A stretch of 64,000 nucleotides of DNA from Halalkalicoccus jeotgali B3 (GCF_000196895.1 NC_014297.1:310001-374000); one strand, 5' to 3'. Counted from the stretch's first letter, positions 25,550 through 34,097 are shown. Made by a program: numbers and translations. The notes: generated from the letters alone by a model not told the origin.

Positions 25550-26278
25550 TCACCCACTCGCGCCGAAGATCGGGCTCCCACCATCGTCGTTACTGCCCCC
25601 ATCGGTCGTCCCGTTAGTGTCCGTTCCATCGGTTCCGCCGCCGTCACCGCCGTCGGTCGTATCGCCCCCGTCCGATCCCTCGACGTCGCCCGTCTCACCG
25701 TCGTCGGTCCCTTCTGAGCCATCATCCGTCTCGTTCCCCGCGCCCGCGCCGCCGGCCCCACCGTCGTCGCCGCTACCGAAGACGGGCTCTTCGGTGCCTC
25801 CGCCGTCCGTTTCGTTGCTGGTGTCGGTTTCATCCTCCTCGACCGGCGTGTCACCGTCCCCGTCGCTACCGTCGCTCGGCTCGCTCTCTTCATCCCCCTC
25901 GCCCTCCGTCGGCGGGGCCGATTCGTCGTCGTCTCCACTTACACCGTCGTCGTCGCCGTCTCCACCATCGCCGTCCTCGCTACCGTCTCCGATTTCGGTC
26001 GTTTCCCCGTCGCTCGCGTCTGTCTCGCCCGCTCCGTCCGAGCCATCGGAGCTATCGCTGTCCGCCGGCGGCCCCTCGGAGTCGTCGTCGGTCGGAACCG
26101 GACTCGACGACAGATCCCCCCCCGGTAGTCCGGCGGTGATCGCGAGGCCGACGACGAACAGACCCACTCCGAGTACGAGCAACGCCCGCTGGACCGTGAC
26201 CTGATCGAGGCGTGTCGTGACGGACGATGAGCCTGTCGTCGCGAAACAGGCGTTTCTCGGGAGCGAGGCAGCCCACAT
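25550..26278 (-). CDS. Asp/Gly/Thr-rich low-complexity surface protein with one membrane helix
   Basis: This protein has 242 residues. After a short N-terminal segment there is one strong hydrophobic helix (ALLVLGVGLFVVGLAITAGL, about 32-51). The remaining 190 residues are almost entirely Asp, Gly, Glu, Ser and Thr in irregular repeats (DGSDGDGDT, GGDGGGTDGTD). A disordered, highly acidic extracellular or cell-wall-spanning tail is likely, and its Thr/Ser density makes it a candidate for O-glycosylation. It has a good TATA box 27 bp upstream. Its 3' end abuts the asparagine-synthetase-like gene tail to tail (2 bp gap). No function can be assigned. Confidence 0.65.
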   Translation of the reverse strand: MWAASLPRNACFATTGSSSVTTRLDQVTVQRALLVLGVGLFVVGLAITAGLPGGDLSSSPVPTDDDSEGPPADSDSSDGSDGAGETDASDGETTEIGDGSEDGDGGDGDDDGVSGDDDESAPPTEGEGDEESEPSDGSDGDGDTPVEEDETDTSNETDGGGTEEPVFGSGDDGGAGGAGAGNETDDGSEGTDDGETGDVEGSDGGDTTDGGDGGGTDGTDTNGTTDGGSNDDGGSPIFGASG

Positions 26279-26304
26279 TACTGTCCAGTACTATTCCCCG
26301 TCGC

Positions 26305-26323
26305 TTTATTATCGATTCGATAA
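26305..26323 (-). promoter_or_regulatory. TATA box with overlapping inverted repeat
   Basis: TTTATTATC (GATAATAAA on the minus strand) lies 27 bp before the Asp-rich protein start. It overlaps a perfect inverted repeat, TTATCGA-T-TCGATAA at 26309-26323, a possible operator where a repressor would block TBP binding. Confidence 0.55.
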
Positions 26324-26343
26324 AGAATGCGTGTCTGTGCCAT

Positions 26344-26361
26344 ACGCTGCGTACGCAGTGT
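26344..26361. repeat. Palindrome downstream of the flippase gene
   Basis: CTGCGTACGCAG (26347-26358) is a perfect 12-bp palindrome, extended outward by a G:T and two Watson-Crick pairs. It lies 34 bp past the flippase stop and before the next promoter. It could be a protein-binding site or an RNA processing/termination hairpin. Confidence 0.4.
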
Positions 26362-26394
26362 GGGTAGTTAAGTCCTCGACGAATTCCACCGCCG

Positions 26395-27990
26395 TCATCC
26401 GGTCTCGTCGGTGCCGCCGAAGAGTCGTTGGATCGTCGAGGCGTGTCGGCCCAGCGGTCCCGGCAGTCCACGGAGGATCTGAGTGACCTCCGAGGGATCG
26501 ATCGCCCGGGTCACGAGCGTCAGCACCCCGTAAACGATCAGTCCGGTAGGAGGGACGACCACGAACGCGATCAGGGCCGCGTCGATCGGGAGTCCCGTCT
26601 CCGTCAGGGGCAGGCCCACGGTGGCCAGCGGCGACTGGATCAGCGCGTCGATTCCGAGCGCGAGCCCGAGGAGAACGGCGCCGGTGATCGCGACGGTCGT
26701 CGAGATACGGATCGGGCGGATGTCCCCGAGCGGGTTGTACCCGATCGTCCGCGCCCCCCAGAGGTGGAACATCGGCAACGAGAGGTAGCCAAGCGAGGTC
26801 GCGATGGCGGCCCCTTCGATCCCGAACCGGGGAATCAGCGCGACGTTCAACAGGAGGTTCATCACCGCGGTCCCGCCGGTCGCGAGGATCATGATCCGCA
26901 TGTCCCCGCGCGCGTGGCTGACCGAGAGGATCGGGCGGGCGACAGCGAAGCCGACCGTGCCGGGCAACAACAACAACAGCGGCGTGATCGTCGGCTCGAA
27001 GGCCGCCCCGTAGTATCGGGGGACGAACTTCGTGGCGAGGACGGCGATCCCGATCGCCAGCAGCGCCGTCAACAACAGCGTATAGCGGGTCGCCTTCGAG
27101 GCCAGCGAGGTAATCCGCTCGATCCGATCGCGGTGCCACAGCTCGGAGGCCGACTGGATCATCACCGACTGAACCGCCTTGGGCGCGAGCCAGAGGAACT
27201 CCGCGAGCACGAGCGCCGCCTTGTAGTAGCCCACCTGCGCCTCGGTCGTATAGGCCTGGAGCATCAGGATGTCGACGTGATACAGCGACGTGAGCAGGAA
27301 GATGTAGACGATCGATAGGTTGTTGAAGCTCAATAGTTCCCGGCGGGGGAAGCTCTCGGGAGGGCGCTCGAAGATCGCCGAAAACGAGACGTGTCTCGAC
27401 AGTCCGATGAACCCGATCACCGTCACGAGCGCGTCCCCGAGGATGTGACCCATGAGGACGCCCGAGACGCCGTAGCCGAGGTACGCAAAGGAGATCGCGA
27501 AGACGAAGAAGAACACCTTCTGTGCCACGAACAGGGGTTCCGAGAGGTGTTCGAGCTTCAGTCCCAGCAGCGAGCGACGCGTGTACTCGCGGAACTGCGC
27601 CATAATCGTGACGACCGCCAGCAGGAAGAAGAACTGGGCGTAGTCTTCCCCAAGGGTGGCGTCGATGAGCCCGGTCTGGGCGGCCGCGAGCAATAGCGCG
27701 CTCGCCGCGAGCGCGAACGCCGTCGCGAGCCGGAAATAGAACCCGAAGACGTTGTCGTGCCAGTCCGGATCCTCGCGGTCCTCGGCGAGGTACTTGCGGG
27801 TCCCGCTGTCGACCCCCGAGCTCACAGCGATCATCAGGATCGCGAACACCGACATCACCGTCGCGTACGTGCCGTACTGGGACGGGCCGAGGATCCGGAC
27901 GAGGACCGGCGTCATCAACGCTCCGACGAACGTACCGGCGACGTTCGCGCCGGCGATGGAGAGGAACGCGGTGATGAGTGTTCGTTTCAT
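26395..27990 (-). CDS. Wzx/AglR-type oligosaccharide flippase
   Basis: This 531-residue polytopic protein of the MOP/polysaccharide-biosynthesis superfamily has about 14 hydrophobic helices. It begins with the typical LITAFLSIAGANVAGTFVG and VLVRILGPSQYGTYATVMSVF, and the middle shows YYKAALVLAEFLWLAPKAVQ. Members flip polyprenyl-linked oligosaccharides across the membrane; in Haloferax, AglR has been linked to dolichol-phosphate-mannose flipping. It is the third gene in the minus-strand series glmM-glmU-flippase, 53 bp after glmU, so co-expression with UDP-GlcNAc synthesis is likely. The last 15 residues form a hydrophilic tail. Confidence 0.9.
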   Translation of the reverse strand: MKRTLITAFLSIAGANVAGTFVGALMTPVLVRILGPSQYGTYATVMSVFAILMIAVSSGVDSGTRKYLAEDREDPDWHDNVFGFYFRLATAFALAASALLLAAAQTGLIDATLGEDYAQFFFLLAVVTIMAQFREYTRRSLLGLKLEHLSEPLFVAQKVFFFVFAISFAYLGYGVSGVLMGHILGDALVTVIGFIGLSRHVSFSAIFERPPESFPRRELLSFNNLSIVYIFLLTSLYHVDILMLQAYTTEAQVGYYKAALVLAEFLWLAPKAVQSVMIQSASELWHRDRIERITSLASKATRYTLLLTALLAIGIAVLATKFVPRYYGAAFEPTITPLLLLLPGTVGFAVARPILSVSHARGDMRIMILATGGTAVMNLLLNVALIPRFGIEGAAIATSLGYLSLPMFHLWGARTIGYNPLGDIRPIRISTTVAITGAVLLGLALGIDALIQSPLATVGLPLTETGLPIDAALIAFVVVPPTGLIVYGVLTLVTRAIDPSEVTQILRGLPGPLGRHASTIQRLFGGTDETG

Positions 27991-28043
27991 GAACTGGGTT
28001 CTGATCGTACCGCCACCGTCGTTATCAACTTCCTGTTACGTCC

Positions 28044-29225
28044 TCAGCGGTCCCGCCGAACCGATTCGCCCGGCGTCGTCGTTGCGCCGCCCGAGAGGAT
28101 AACACCGGGTGCGAGACTCGTGTTGATCGCCGTCTTCGCGCCGTGACCGACGACGACGCCGAACTTCCGTCGACCGGTCGAGACCCGCTCGCCCTTGACG
28201 GTGAGTTTGACGTCCTCGCCGTCGTGACGTAGGTTCGCGACGTTCGTCCCGGCGCCGAAGTTCACGTTCCGGCCCAGAACGCTGTCCCCGACGTAGGTGA
28301 GGTGTGGAACGTTCGTCCCGCGCATGATCACGCTGTTTTTGACCTCCACCGATTGGCCGACGTGAACGTCTCCCTCCAGAAGGGTCGCCCCGCGGATGTA
28401 GGCGTTCGGACCGACCGAACAGCCGGGACCGACGTAGGCGGGACCCTCGATGGTCACGCCCGACTGGACCGTCGCGCCCTCCTCGATCACGACCGCACCC
28501 TCTATCGTGGCGTCGGGGGCGACCTCGCCATCGATGCGGCGACTTCCCTCCGCCAACAGGAGTTCGTTCGCTTCGAGCAGTTCCCACGGGCGCCCGACGT
28601 CCATCCAGCGTTCGAGTTCGACGGGCGTCACGTCGTGGTCTTCGATCACGCGCGCGAGGACGTCCGTGAGTTCGTGCTCGCCCCGCTCGCTCATCGGCAC
28701 GTCGAGGAACTCTCGGGCTTCGGCGGGGAAGAGATAGACGCCCGCGTTCGCGAGGTTCGTCGGCGGTTCGGTGGGCTTTTCGATGATGTCGGTTACCCGG
28801 CCGCTTTCGGTCGAGAGTACGCCGTAATTCGAGGGGTTCTCGACCTCGAAGACGCCGATTGCGGGTCCGTTCGCGAACAGCTCGGCGATGCTCTCGGGGT
28901 CGTAGAGGTTGTCGCCGTTGAGGACGGCGAACGCCTCGGTGAGGTGCTCGCGAGCCGCCCGGACCGCGTGGGCGGTTCCCAGCTGCTCGTCCTGGGTGGC
29001 GTAGCTGACCGGCACCCCACGATAGGTCTCGCCGAAGTACGACTCGACGACCTCGGCCATGTAGCCCGTCACGAAGACCAGTTCGTCCGCGCCGCCGGCG
29101 ACCGCCGCGTCGGCGACGTGGGCCGCGATCGGCCTGCCGGCGACCGGCAACATCGGTTTCGGGACGGACTCAGAAAGGGGCCGAAGGCGGGTTCCCTGAC
29201 CCGCCGCGAGGATTACGGTTTGCAT
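28044..29225 (-). CDS. glmU: Bifunctional sugar-1-phosphate nucleotidylyltransferase / acetyltransferase (GlmU)
   Basis: This protein has 393 residues. The N-terminal pyrophosphorylase domain shows LAAGQGTRLRPLSESVPKPM, FAVLNGDNLYD and IIEKPTEPPTN. From about residue 250 it is a left-handed beta-helix of hexapeptide repeats (ATIEGAVVIEEG, PAYVGPGCSVGPNAYI, VVGHGAKTAINTSL) that can carry the acetyltransferase site. In archaea this type acetylates glucosamine-1-phosphate and then forms UDP-GlcNAc. It is shorter than bacterial GlmU but typical for haloarchaea. A dTDP-glucose-type specificity is a less likely alternative given glmS and glmM nearby. Confidence 0.88.
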   Translation of the reverse strand: MQTVILAAGQGTRLRPLSESVPKPMLPVAGRPIAAHVADAAVAGGADELVFVTGYMAEVVESYFGETYRGVPVSYATQDEQLGTAHAVRAAREHLTEAFAVLNGDNLYDPESIAELFANGPAIGVFEVENPSNYGVLSTESGRVTDIIEKPTEPPTNLANAGVYLFPAEAREFLDVPMSERGEHELTDVLARVIEDHDVTPVELERWMDVGRPWELLEANELLLAEGSRRIDGEVAPDATIEGAVVIEEGATVQSGVTIEGPAYVGPGCSVGPNAYIRGATLLEGDVHVGQSVEVKNSVIMRGTNVPHLTYVGDSVLGRNVNFGAGTNVANLRHDGEDVKLTVKGERVSTGRRKFGVVVGHGAKTAINTSLAPGVILSGGATTTPGESVRRDR

Positions 29226-29250
29226 TGTCTGGTGGTTTCTCTGTATCGGG

Positions 29251-29260
29251 CTTTATTATC
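29251..29260 (-). promoter_or_regulatory. TATA box for glmU
   Basis: CTTTATTATC, giving GATAATAAAG on the minus strand, lies 26-35 bp before the glmU ATG. This allows glmU (and the flippase) to be transcribed independently of glmM. Confidence 0.55.
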
Positions 29261-29304
29261 CGTCGGTTAATGGATGGCGATTCGTGCTCCGCCGCGGGCG
29301 GTGT

Positions 29305-30645
29305 TCACACGCTTCGCCGTGCCTCCTCGACGAGTTCCAGTGCAATCTCTCTGAGTTCCTCGGCGCGCTCCTCTCGGCGGGATTCGGCCGTGACGCGGAT
29401 CAACGGCTGGGTCCCGCTGGCCCGGAGCAGGAACCAGCCGTCCGAAAAGCCGGCGCGAACCCCGTCGATCGTGAGCAGGTCGGCATCGGGGTAGGCCTCC
29501 GGGACCGCCGCGGCGACGCGTTCCATCACCGCCCCCTTTCTGTCGGTTTCGATGTTGTCCCGGCGCAGGTGTGGCGAGACGACGCCGTCGACGAGTTCCG
29601 ACAGCGGCGTCTCGCGTGCCGTCGCCGCGAGTTTGCAGGCCGCGAGCGGCCCGTCGGGACAGAGCGTCTCGTCGGGCCAGATCCACGCGCCGCTTGGCTC
29701 GCCGCCGAAAACGACGTCGGGTTCGGTCGCGCGTTCGGCGACGTGGACGTCGCCCACGCGGGTGTGGGTAACCGACGCGCCGATCTTTCCCACCTCGTCC
29801 TCGACGACGAGGCTGGTATCGACCGGGACGGCCACCCGCGTCCCTTCGCGTGCGGCCTCGCGTGCGAACAGCGCGAGCAACACGTCCTTCGGGACGAACC
29901 GACCCCGTTCGTCGACCGCCATCATCCGGTCGGCGTCGCCGTCGTGGGCGATCCCCAGATCGGCGTCGGTTTCTCCGACCCGCGCACAGAGCGCCTCGCA
30001 GTTCTCCGCGGTCGGTTCCGAGGGCCGGTTGGGAAAGCTGCCGTCGGGGTCGGCGTTCATCGCCTCGACATCGCAACCGAGGCGTTCGAGGGCGGTGACG
30101 GTGACGCCGCCCGCCCCGTTACCCAGGTCGACGACGGCCGAGAGTCCCTCGAGCGAGTCGGCTCCGCCGACCGACGCCACGAGATCTGCGGCGTGGCGTT
30201 CGGTGGCGTCCTCGACGGTCGTCCGACCGCCGCCGTCGTCCCACCCACTGAGGTCGTACTCGCCTGACTCGATCCGGCTTTCGATCCGTTCGGCTTGTCC
30301 GGCGTCGAAGGCCTGTCCCGAGGGGTTCCAGAGCTTGAGCCCGTTGTCCTCCGGTGGGTTATGCGAGGCGGTTATCACGATTCCCGCGTCGGCTCCCTCG
30401 CGGCTGACGGCCCGTGCAAGCGTCGGCGTCGCGACCATACCCGCATCGAGCACGTCCGCACCACACTCGCGAGCACCCGCCGTAGTGCCGTCGAGGAGCC
30501 ACTCGCCGCTCGCACGCGGGTCGCGCCCGATCACGATTCGTTCGGCGCCCTCGGTAGCGACGGCCCGACCGACTGAGAGCGCGAGATCGCCGGTGACGAC
30601 GTCGCCGACCGGTCCACGGATACCACTCGTCCCGAAGAGATTCAT
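29305..30645 (-). CDS. glmM: Phosphoglucosamine mutase (phosphohexomutase family)
   Basis: This 446-residue protein starts at MNLFGTSGIRG, the canonical N-terminus of the family; an upstream in-frame extension is not protein-like. The catalytic phosphoserine is Ser94 in ITASHNPPEDNG, the metal loop is HDGDADRMMAVD, the sugar loop is FGGEPSGAW, and the phosphate-binding end is LRASGTQPLIRVTAES. It interconverts hexosamine-6-phosphate and hexosamine-1-phosphate, the step between GlmS and GlmU. Family motifs cannot fully separate GlmM from ManB-type mutases, but the glmU neighbour 79 bp downstream supports GlmM. Confidence 0.88.
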   Translation of the reverse strand: MNLFGTSGIRGPVGDVVTGDLALSVGRAVATEGAERIVIGRDPRASGEWLLDGTTAGARECGADVLDAGMVATPTLARAVSREGADAGIVITASHNPPEDNGLKLWNPSGQAFDAGQAERIESRIESGEYDLSGWDDGGGRTTVEDATERHAADLVASVGGADSLEGLSAVVDLGNGAGGVTVTALERLGCDVEAMNADPDGSFPNRPSEPTAENCEALCARVGETDADLGIAHDGDADRMMAVDERGRFVPKDVLLALFAREAAREGTRVAVPVDTSLVVEDEVGKIGASVTHTRVGDVHVAERATEPDVVFGGEPSGAWIWPDETLCPDGPLAACKLAATARETPLSELVDGVVSPHLRRDNIETDRKGAVMERVAAAVPEAYPDADLLTIDGVRAGFSDGWFLLRASGTQPLIRVTAESRREERAEELREIALELVEEARRSV

Positions 30646-31029
30646 GACGGACCGTGGTTGGTCCCGCTCGGTACTATAACAACCGGTGTTCGACTCGACC
30701 GTTCCGTCAGTGGCGCCAAACCCGTCGTTAACGTCCAACTAAAACGGACGGGTGGCCGAATCCGATCCCGAGAAGCCGTGTCCTCACGGTGGCTCTCGAC
30801 CGGCGGATCGACCTATATCGATCGTCTCCACGACTGCTTCCGGCCACGTTCGACACCAGGTGCCCGTGTCGTATGACCACGTTAATCGTAATATTCGTAC
30901 GACCTATTCCCTGCCTATTCGGGCGCTTACTCCCCCGATTCTGACGGTTGTGCGCCCGCATTTATGTGTTGTCTAAGTGACTTTCAATCCGAATAGCAAA
31001 GAGTGCTCAGTACATATACGGAGACGACA
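30646..31029. other. Divergent intergenic region between glmM and the lipoprotein deacetylase
   Basis: These 384 bp hold no supported gene. AT-rich blocks at 30880-30910 and 30955-30970 could be promoters for the rightward gene, which also has a GGAG motif at 31019-31022, just before its ATG. Confidence 0.55.
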
Positions 31030-32331
31030 ATGGTAGACAGTTCAAACCGACGCCAATTTCTCACGGCAGTCGGTGTCGGCTCTCTTGGCCTCGCTGGGTG
31101 TACGGACATGCTCGGAAGCGGCGAGACCGACAACAACGGCAACGGCAACGGGGGCGGTGGAAACGGGAGCGGTGGCGGGTCGGGTGGGACGAACGGCGAG
31201 GAGACACAAGCCACCCCACCGATCACGGATGCCGGGGAACTGATCGACGACTTCGAGGACGCCGAAAGCTGGACGCCGATGGACGAGAGCAACGTCGCTG
31301 GCGACGGTGAAGCGGCGCTCACCGGAAGTCAGGCGCTCCGGATCGAGAACCAAGGGACGACTGCCGGGGTTTTCCAGGCCTTTCCCGACGGGCTCGACGT
31401 CTCGGGGAACCACCTCTCGTTGGCCATCAGGGTCGAATCGCCCCGGCCGACCCGCGTCAGGCTCGAAATCGACGCGCCAGCCCGGGCCGACCAGCTCTGG
31501 ACGTCCCGGACGGTGCTTAGCTCCCACGAGGGATGGTTCCGAATGGACGCCGGTTGGACCGGTCAGCGCGGCGAACCGAACCTGGGGAACATCCAGGAGA
31601 TGCGGATCTACGTTCAGGGCCAAGAAGAACAGGAGATCCGCTTCTGGATCGACGACCTGCGGATGACGCCCGCGGGCGATCAGGGCTACGTCATCCTCAG
31701 CTTCGACGACGGTGCCGCGAGCCAGTACGAGCGTGCCTTCCCGATCCTCGAGGAGTACGGTTATCAGGGTGCCGCGGCGGTCATCCCGGACTCGCTCAAC
31801 CGTCCACAGCGACTCTCGATCGACCAGCTCCGCGAGATGCGCGACGCCGGTTGGGACATCTCCTCGCATCCCGACCCGGGATCGGGCCTGACGGAGGTCG
31901 ACCTCGAGGAGGCCCGGAACACGATCGAATCCTCCTTCGAGTACCTCACAAATCGTGGCTTTCCCGACGGCGCTCGACACATGTTCGTTCCGTACCACGA
32001 CATCAATCAGGAGGTGATGGAGATCGTCAGCGAGTACCACGAGAGCTGTTTTTACTTCGCCGGCAACAACAGCAATGCCCCGCCGACGGATCCGTTGTAC
32101 CTTTCCCGAGTCGACATGCACGACGTCGAAGGGTTTACGAGCCTCATCGACATGGCCGCACAGCACAACCAGCTCGCGGTCGGACTCGCCCACGGCGTCC
32201 AGCCCGAAGACGCAGAAGAGGACGACCCGCTGGCGGACATCACGACCGAGCAACTGCGCGAGGTGCTCGATTACATCGAACAGAGCGACGTCGAAGTGAT
32301 CACGCCCTCCCAGCTCATCGATAACGTCTGA
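31030..32331 (+). CDS. Tat lipoprotein with polysaccharide deacetylase domain
   Basis: This protein has 433 residues. The N-terminus is a twin-arginine lipoprotein signal: SNRRQFLTAVGVGSLGLAGC with the lipobox LAGC. A Gly/Asn-rich spacer of about 35 residues follows. Residues about 75-215 form a beta-sandwich like a carbohydrate-binding domain (IDDFEDAESWTP, FWIDDLRMTP). The C-terminal NodB-like domain starts with VILSFDDGAASQYE; its second motif reads SSHPDPGSG, where the usual second His of H-x3-H is not obvious, so metal binding may differ. It would be lipid-anchored outside the cell, trimming surface polysaccharide. It is divergent from glmM. Confidence 0.83.
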   Translation: MVDSSNRRQFLTAVGVGSLGLAGCTDMLGSGETDNNGNGNGGGGNGSGGGSGGTNGEETQATPPITDAGELIDDFEDAESWTPMDESNVAGDGEAALTGSQALRIENQGTTAGVFQAFPDGLDVSGNHLSLAIRVESPRPTRVRLEIDAPARADQLWTSRTVLSSHEGWFRMDAGWTGQRGEPNLGNIQEMRIYVQGQEEQEIRFWIDDLRMTPAGDQGYVILSFDDGAASQYERAFPILEEYGYQGAAAVIPDSLNRPQRLSIDQLREMRDAGWDISSHPDPGSGLTEVDLEEARNTIESSFEYLTNRGFPDGARHMFVPYHDINQEVMEIVSEYHESCFYFAGNNSNAPPTDPLYLSRVDMHDVEGFTSLIDMAAQHNQLAVGLAHGVQPEDAEEDDPLADITTEQLREVLDYIEQSDVEVITPSQLIDNV

Positions 32332-32363
32332 CGACTGTCGGACCTTTTTATCGTCTTAGGTAG

Positions 32364-32374
32364 GGTATAATAAT
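32364..32374 (+). promoter_or_regulatory. TATA box for the small membrane protein gene
   Basis: GGTATAATAAT lies about 75 bp before ATG 32444, leaving a leader of about 45 nt that carries a strong GGAGGG ribosome-binding site (32431-32436). Confidence 0.5.
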
Positions 32375-32443
32375 GTGGCCGGCACCCTTCAGACCGGTCG
32401 TGAGCGGACGCTCGTCTTCGCCCCGACCGCGGAGGGACGCCTA

Positions 32444-32596
32444 ATGGCGGTCTTCGAACTCTCGGTGACGTTTTTCGCCCTCGCCCTCGCGGGCATCGTC
32501 GCTACCACTCGGACCGCAACGAGCGTTTGGCTGTCGCGTACCCGCTGGATCAGCGCCGCCTGTATCGTACTGGGAATCTTATCGCTGTTGGTGTAA
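32444..32596 (+). CDS. Small two-helix membrane protein
   Basis: This protein has 50 residues and two hydrophobic segments (FELSVTFFALALAGIVATT and WISAACIVLGILSLLV) joined by a short basic loop. The ATG at 32444 is preceded by GGAGGG at a spacing of 7 nt, a stronger start than the GTG at 32375 that would extend the frame. Its stop codon directly abuts the stop of the HalOD1 gene on the other strand, with no gap. Function unknown. Confidence 0.6.
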   Translation: MAVFELSVTFFALALAGIVATTRTATSVWLSRTRWISAACIVLGILSLLV

Positions 32597-32872
32597 TCAC
32601 ACGGTATACAGCGTGATCTCCCCGGTCGCGGAGAGACAGATCAGATAGCCCGCCAACTCGAAGGTGAATTGTCCCGACCGGTCGCTCGTGGACGCAAACA
32701 GCGTGTTCAGCGCGTCCGGATCGACGACCTCCGAGATTCTGACGTCTAAGTCCATCGGATCGGTGTCTTCGGCGGCGGCGATGGCCTCGATGATCGCTGT
32801 CGTGAACTCTTCGTGTCGGTCGGGTCGTACGGTGGAGACGGTCGACGTTTCGTCGAGCGAACTCGTACTCAT
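32597..32872 (-). CDS. HalOD1 output-domain protein
   Basis: This 91-residue protein is counted from ATG 32872; ATGs at 32878 and 32923 are alternatives. The sequence matches the haloarchaeal HalOD1 domain: VSTVRPDRHEEFTTAIIEAI, then AEDTDPMDLDVRISEVVDPDALNTLF and TFELAGYLICLSATGEITLY. HalOD1 is predicted to be an output domain in haloarchaeal signalling. As a stand-alone domain it may interact with other regulators. It is convergent and directly adjacent to the small membrane protein gene. Confidence 0.78.
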   Translation of the reverse strand: MSTSSLDETSTVSTVRPDRHEEFTTAIIEAIAAAEDTDPMDLDVRISEVVDPDALNTLFASTSDRSGQFTFELAGYLICLSATGEITLYTV

Positions 32873-32942
32873 ACCCATCGGGACGGGATCACGAACCATG
32901 ACCCTCGCGAACGTGTGGCTCACTCGCCCGGTTACCGGTCCG

Positions 32943-33557
32943 TTAGGCGGGAACGAACTCCGATACGTAGAGGTGGTTGAGCATGACGTAGGTGACGACC
33001 CCGAGGGTCAGACTCAGGATCCACGTCCCGGCGGCGATCCGTCCGACCGTCGCATGGCGCGTCTCGGTGAGTTCACTCGGCGTGTGGGTCAGTCCGAGGA
33101 CGATCGCGTACAGCACCAGCGGCACCGCGAGCACCGAGAGGACGATGTGGATCGCGAGCATGACCAGATACGCCGGATAGACCCACTCCCAGAGCGGAAC
33201 CCACCCGTACTGGCTGGCGAGCACGAAGTGCTTCTCCCCCCCGCCCCCGACCTTCGGGAGATACAGGAGCAGAAAGAGCACGATCAGGACAAACGATAGC
33301 ACCATCGCGCTACGGTGTCTGTCGACCTTGCCACGCCGGATCCAGTACCAACCGAGCGCAAGCGATACCGTCGCGACCGTGTTGACGAGTGCGATCGCGT
33401 GGGAGAGTAGATCGACACCGGCTTCGCCGATGTCGGGATACAGCGGAACGACGCCGGCGAACGTCCCGATGACGAGCGTGTAGCCGAGCGCCGTGAGCAC
33501 GAGCGCCGCTGCCAGCGGGCGGTCGTGTGCCCGCCGCCGAACGTCTGCCGTTGCCAT
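32943..33557 (-). CDS. DUF420 membrane protein
   Basis: This 204-residue protein has about six hydrophobic helices. It matches DUF420, with conserved His residues in LLSHAIALVN, HRSAMVLSF and AIHIVLSVLAVPL. DUF420 proteins often accompany haem-copper oxidase assembly or cytochrome genes, and the His pattern would allow haem or metal binding. No oxidase gene is visible nearby, so the role stays open. Confidence 0.82.
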   Translation of the reverse strand: MATADVRRRAHDRPLAAALVLTALGYTLVIGTFAGVVPLYPDIGEAGVDLLSHAIALVNTVATVSLALGWYWIRRGKVDRHRSAMVLSFVLIVLFLLLYLPKVGGGGEKHFVLASQYGWVPLWEWVYPAYLVMLAIHIVLSVLAVPLVLYAIVLGLTHTPSELTETRHATVGRIAAGTWILSLTLGVVTYVMLNHLYVSEFVPA

Positions 33558-33675
33558 ACCGGGGGTTCGGCCGCGGACGCTAAATGACCTCCCATTTCAC
33601 TCGCGGGGTTCCAAACCCGAGAATACCCGATACTGGCGACTTCGGTCGCCCGCCGTCAGTCCCGCAGGAACGAAT

Positions 33676-33747
33676 GGGACCGCCCGGATTTGAACCGGGG
33701 TCAACGGCACCCAAGGCCGCAAGGATACCAAGCTACCCCACGGTCCC
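33676..33747 (-). tRNA. tRNA-Pro (anticodon TGG)
   Basis: On the minus strand the sequence folds as a full cloverleaf. Acceptor GGGACCG pairs with CGGTCCC. The D arm is GGGTAGCTTGGTATCC, the anticodon stem is GCGGC/GCCGT, and the loop is CTTGGGT with anticodon TGG. The T arm carries GGTTCAAATCC. CCA is not encoded. It decodes CCA (and possibly other CCN) codons. Confidence 0.95.
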
Positions 33748-33815
33748 GTACCCACCCTTTTCCTGCCGTCAACGAAAGCGTTTCGTTCTTATCCCGGGCC
33801 TCCTTCTCGTCGGAC

Positions 33816-34097
33816 ATGGTTACCGGTCTCGAAGTCGTGATTCTTGCCGCGGTCGTCGTCCTCCTGTTGGGATCATATCGCGTCATCCACACCGTCCGGC
33901 CGTTTATTGTCAACGCGGTCGTCGGCCTCGTCGCCCTGATTCTGGCGTCGATGTTCGGGTTCGGCGTCGAGATCACGCCGATCGTCCTCCTGATCGTCGC
34001 GATCGGGGGGGTTCCGGGTGCGTTACTGGTCGTGTTGCTCGCGTACCTGGGCATCGCCTTCACACCGATCACGCTGGTGATCACCGGACTCCTCTGA
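33816..34097 (+). CDS. BofA/SigmaK-processing-regulator family small membrane protein
   Basis: This 93-residue protein starts at ATG 33816, since the upstream frame runs through the tRNA gene. It has three hydrophobic segments, with RVIHTVRPFIVNAVVGLVAL and GVPGALLVVLLAYLGIAF characteristic of the archaeal pro-sigmaK processing inhibitor BofA-like family. In Bacillus BofA restrains the site-2 protease SpoIVFB. A site-2 protease homologue is encoded 4.5 kb away at 38.3 kb, so an analogous pairing can be proposed but is not shown. Confidence 0.78.
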   Translation: MVTGLEVVILAAVVVLLLGSYRVIHTVRPFIVNAVVGLVALILASMFGFGVEITPIVLLIVAIGGVPGALLVVLLAYLGIAFTPITLVITGLL

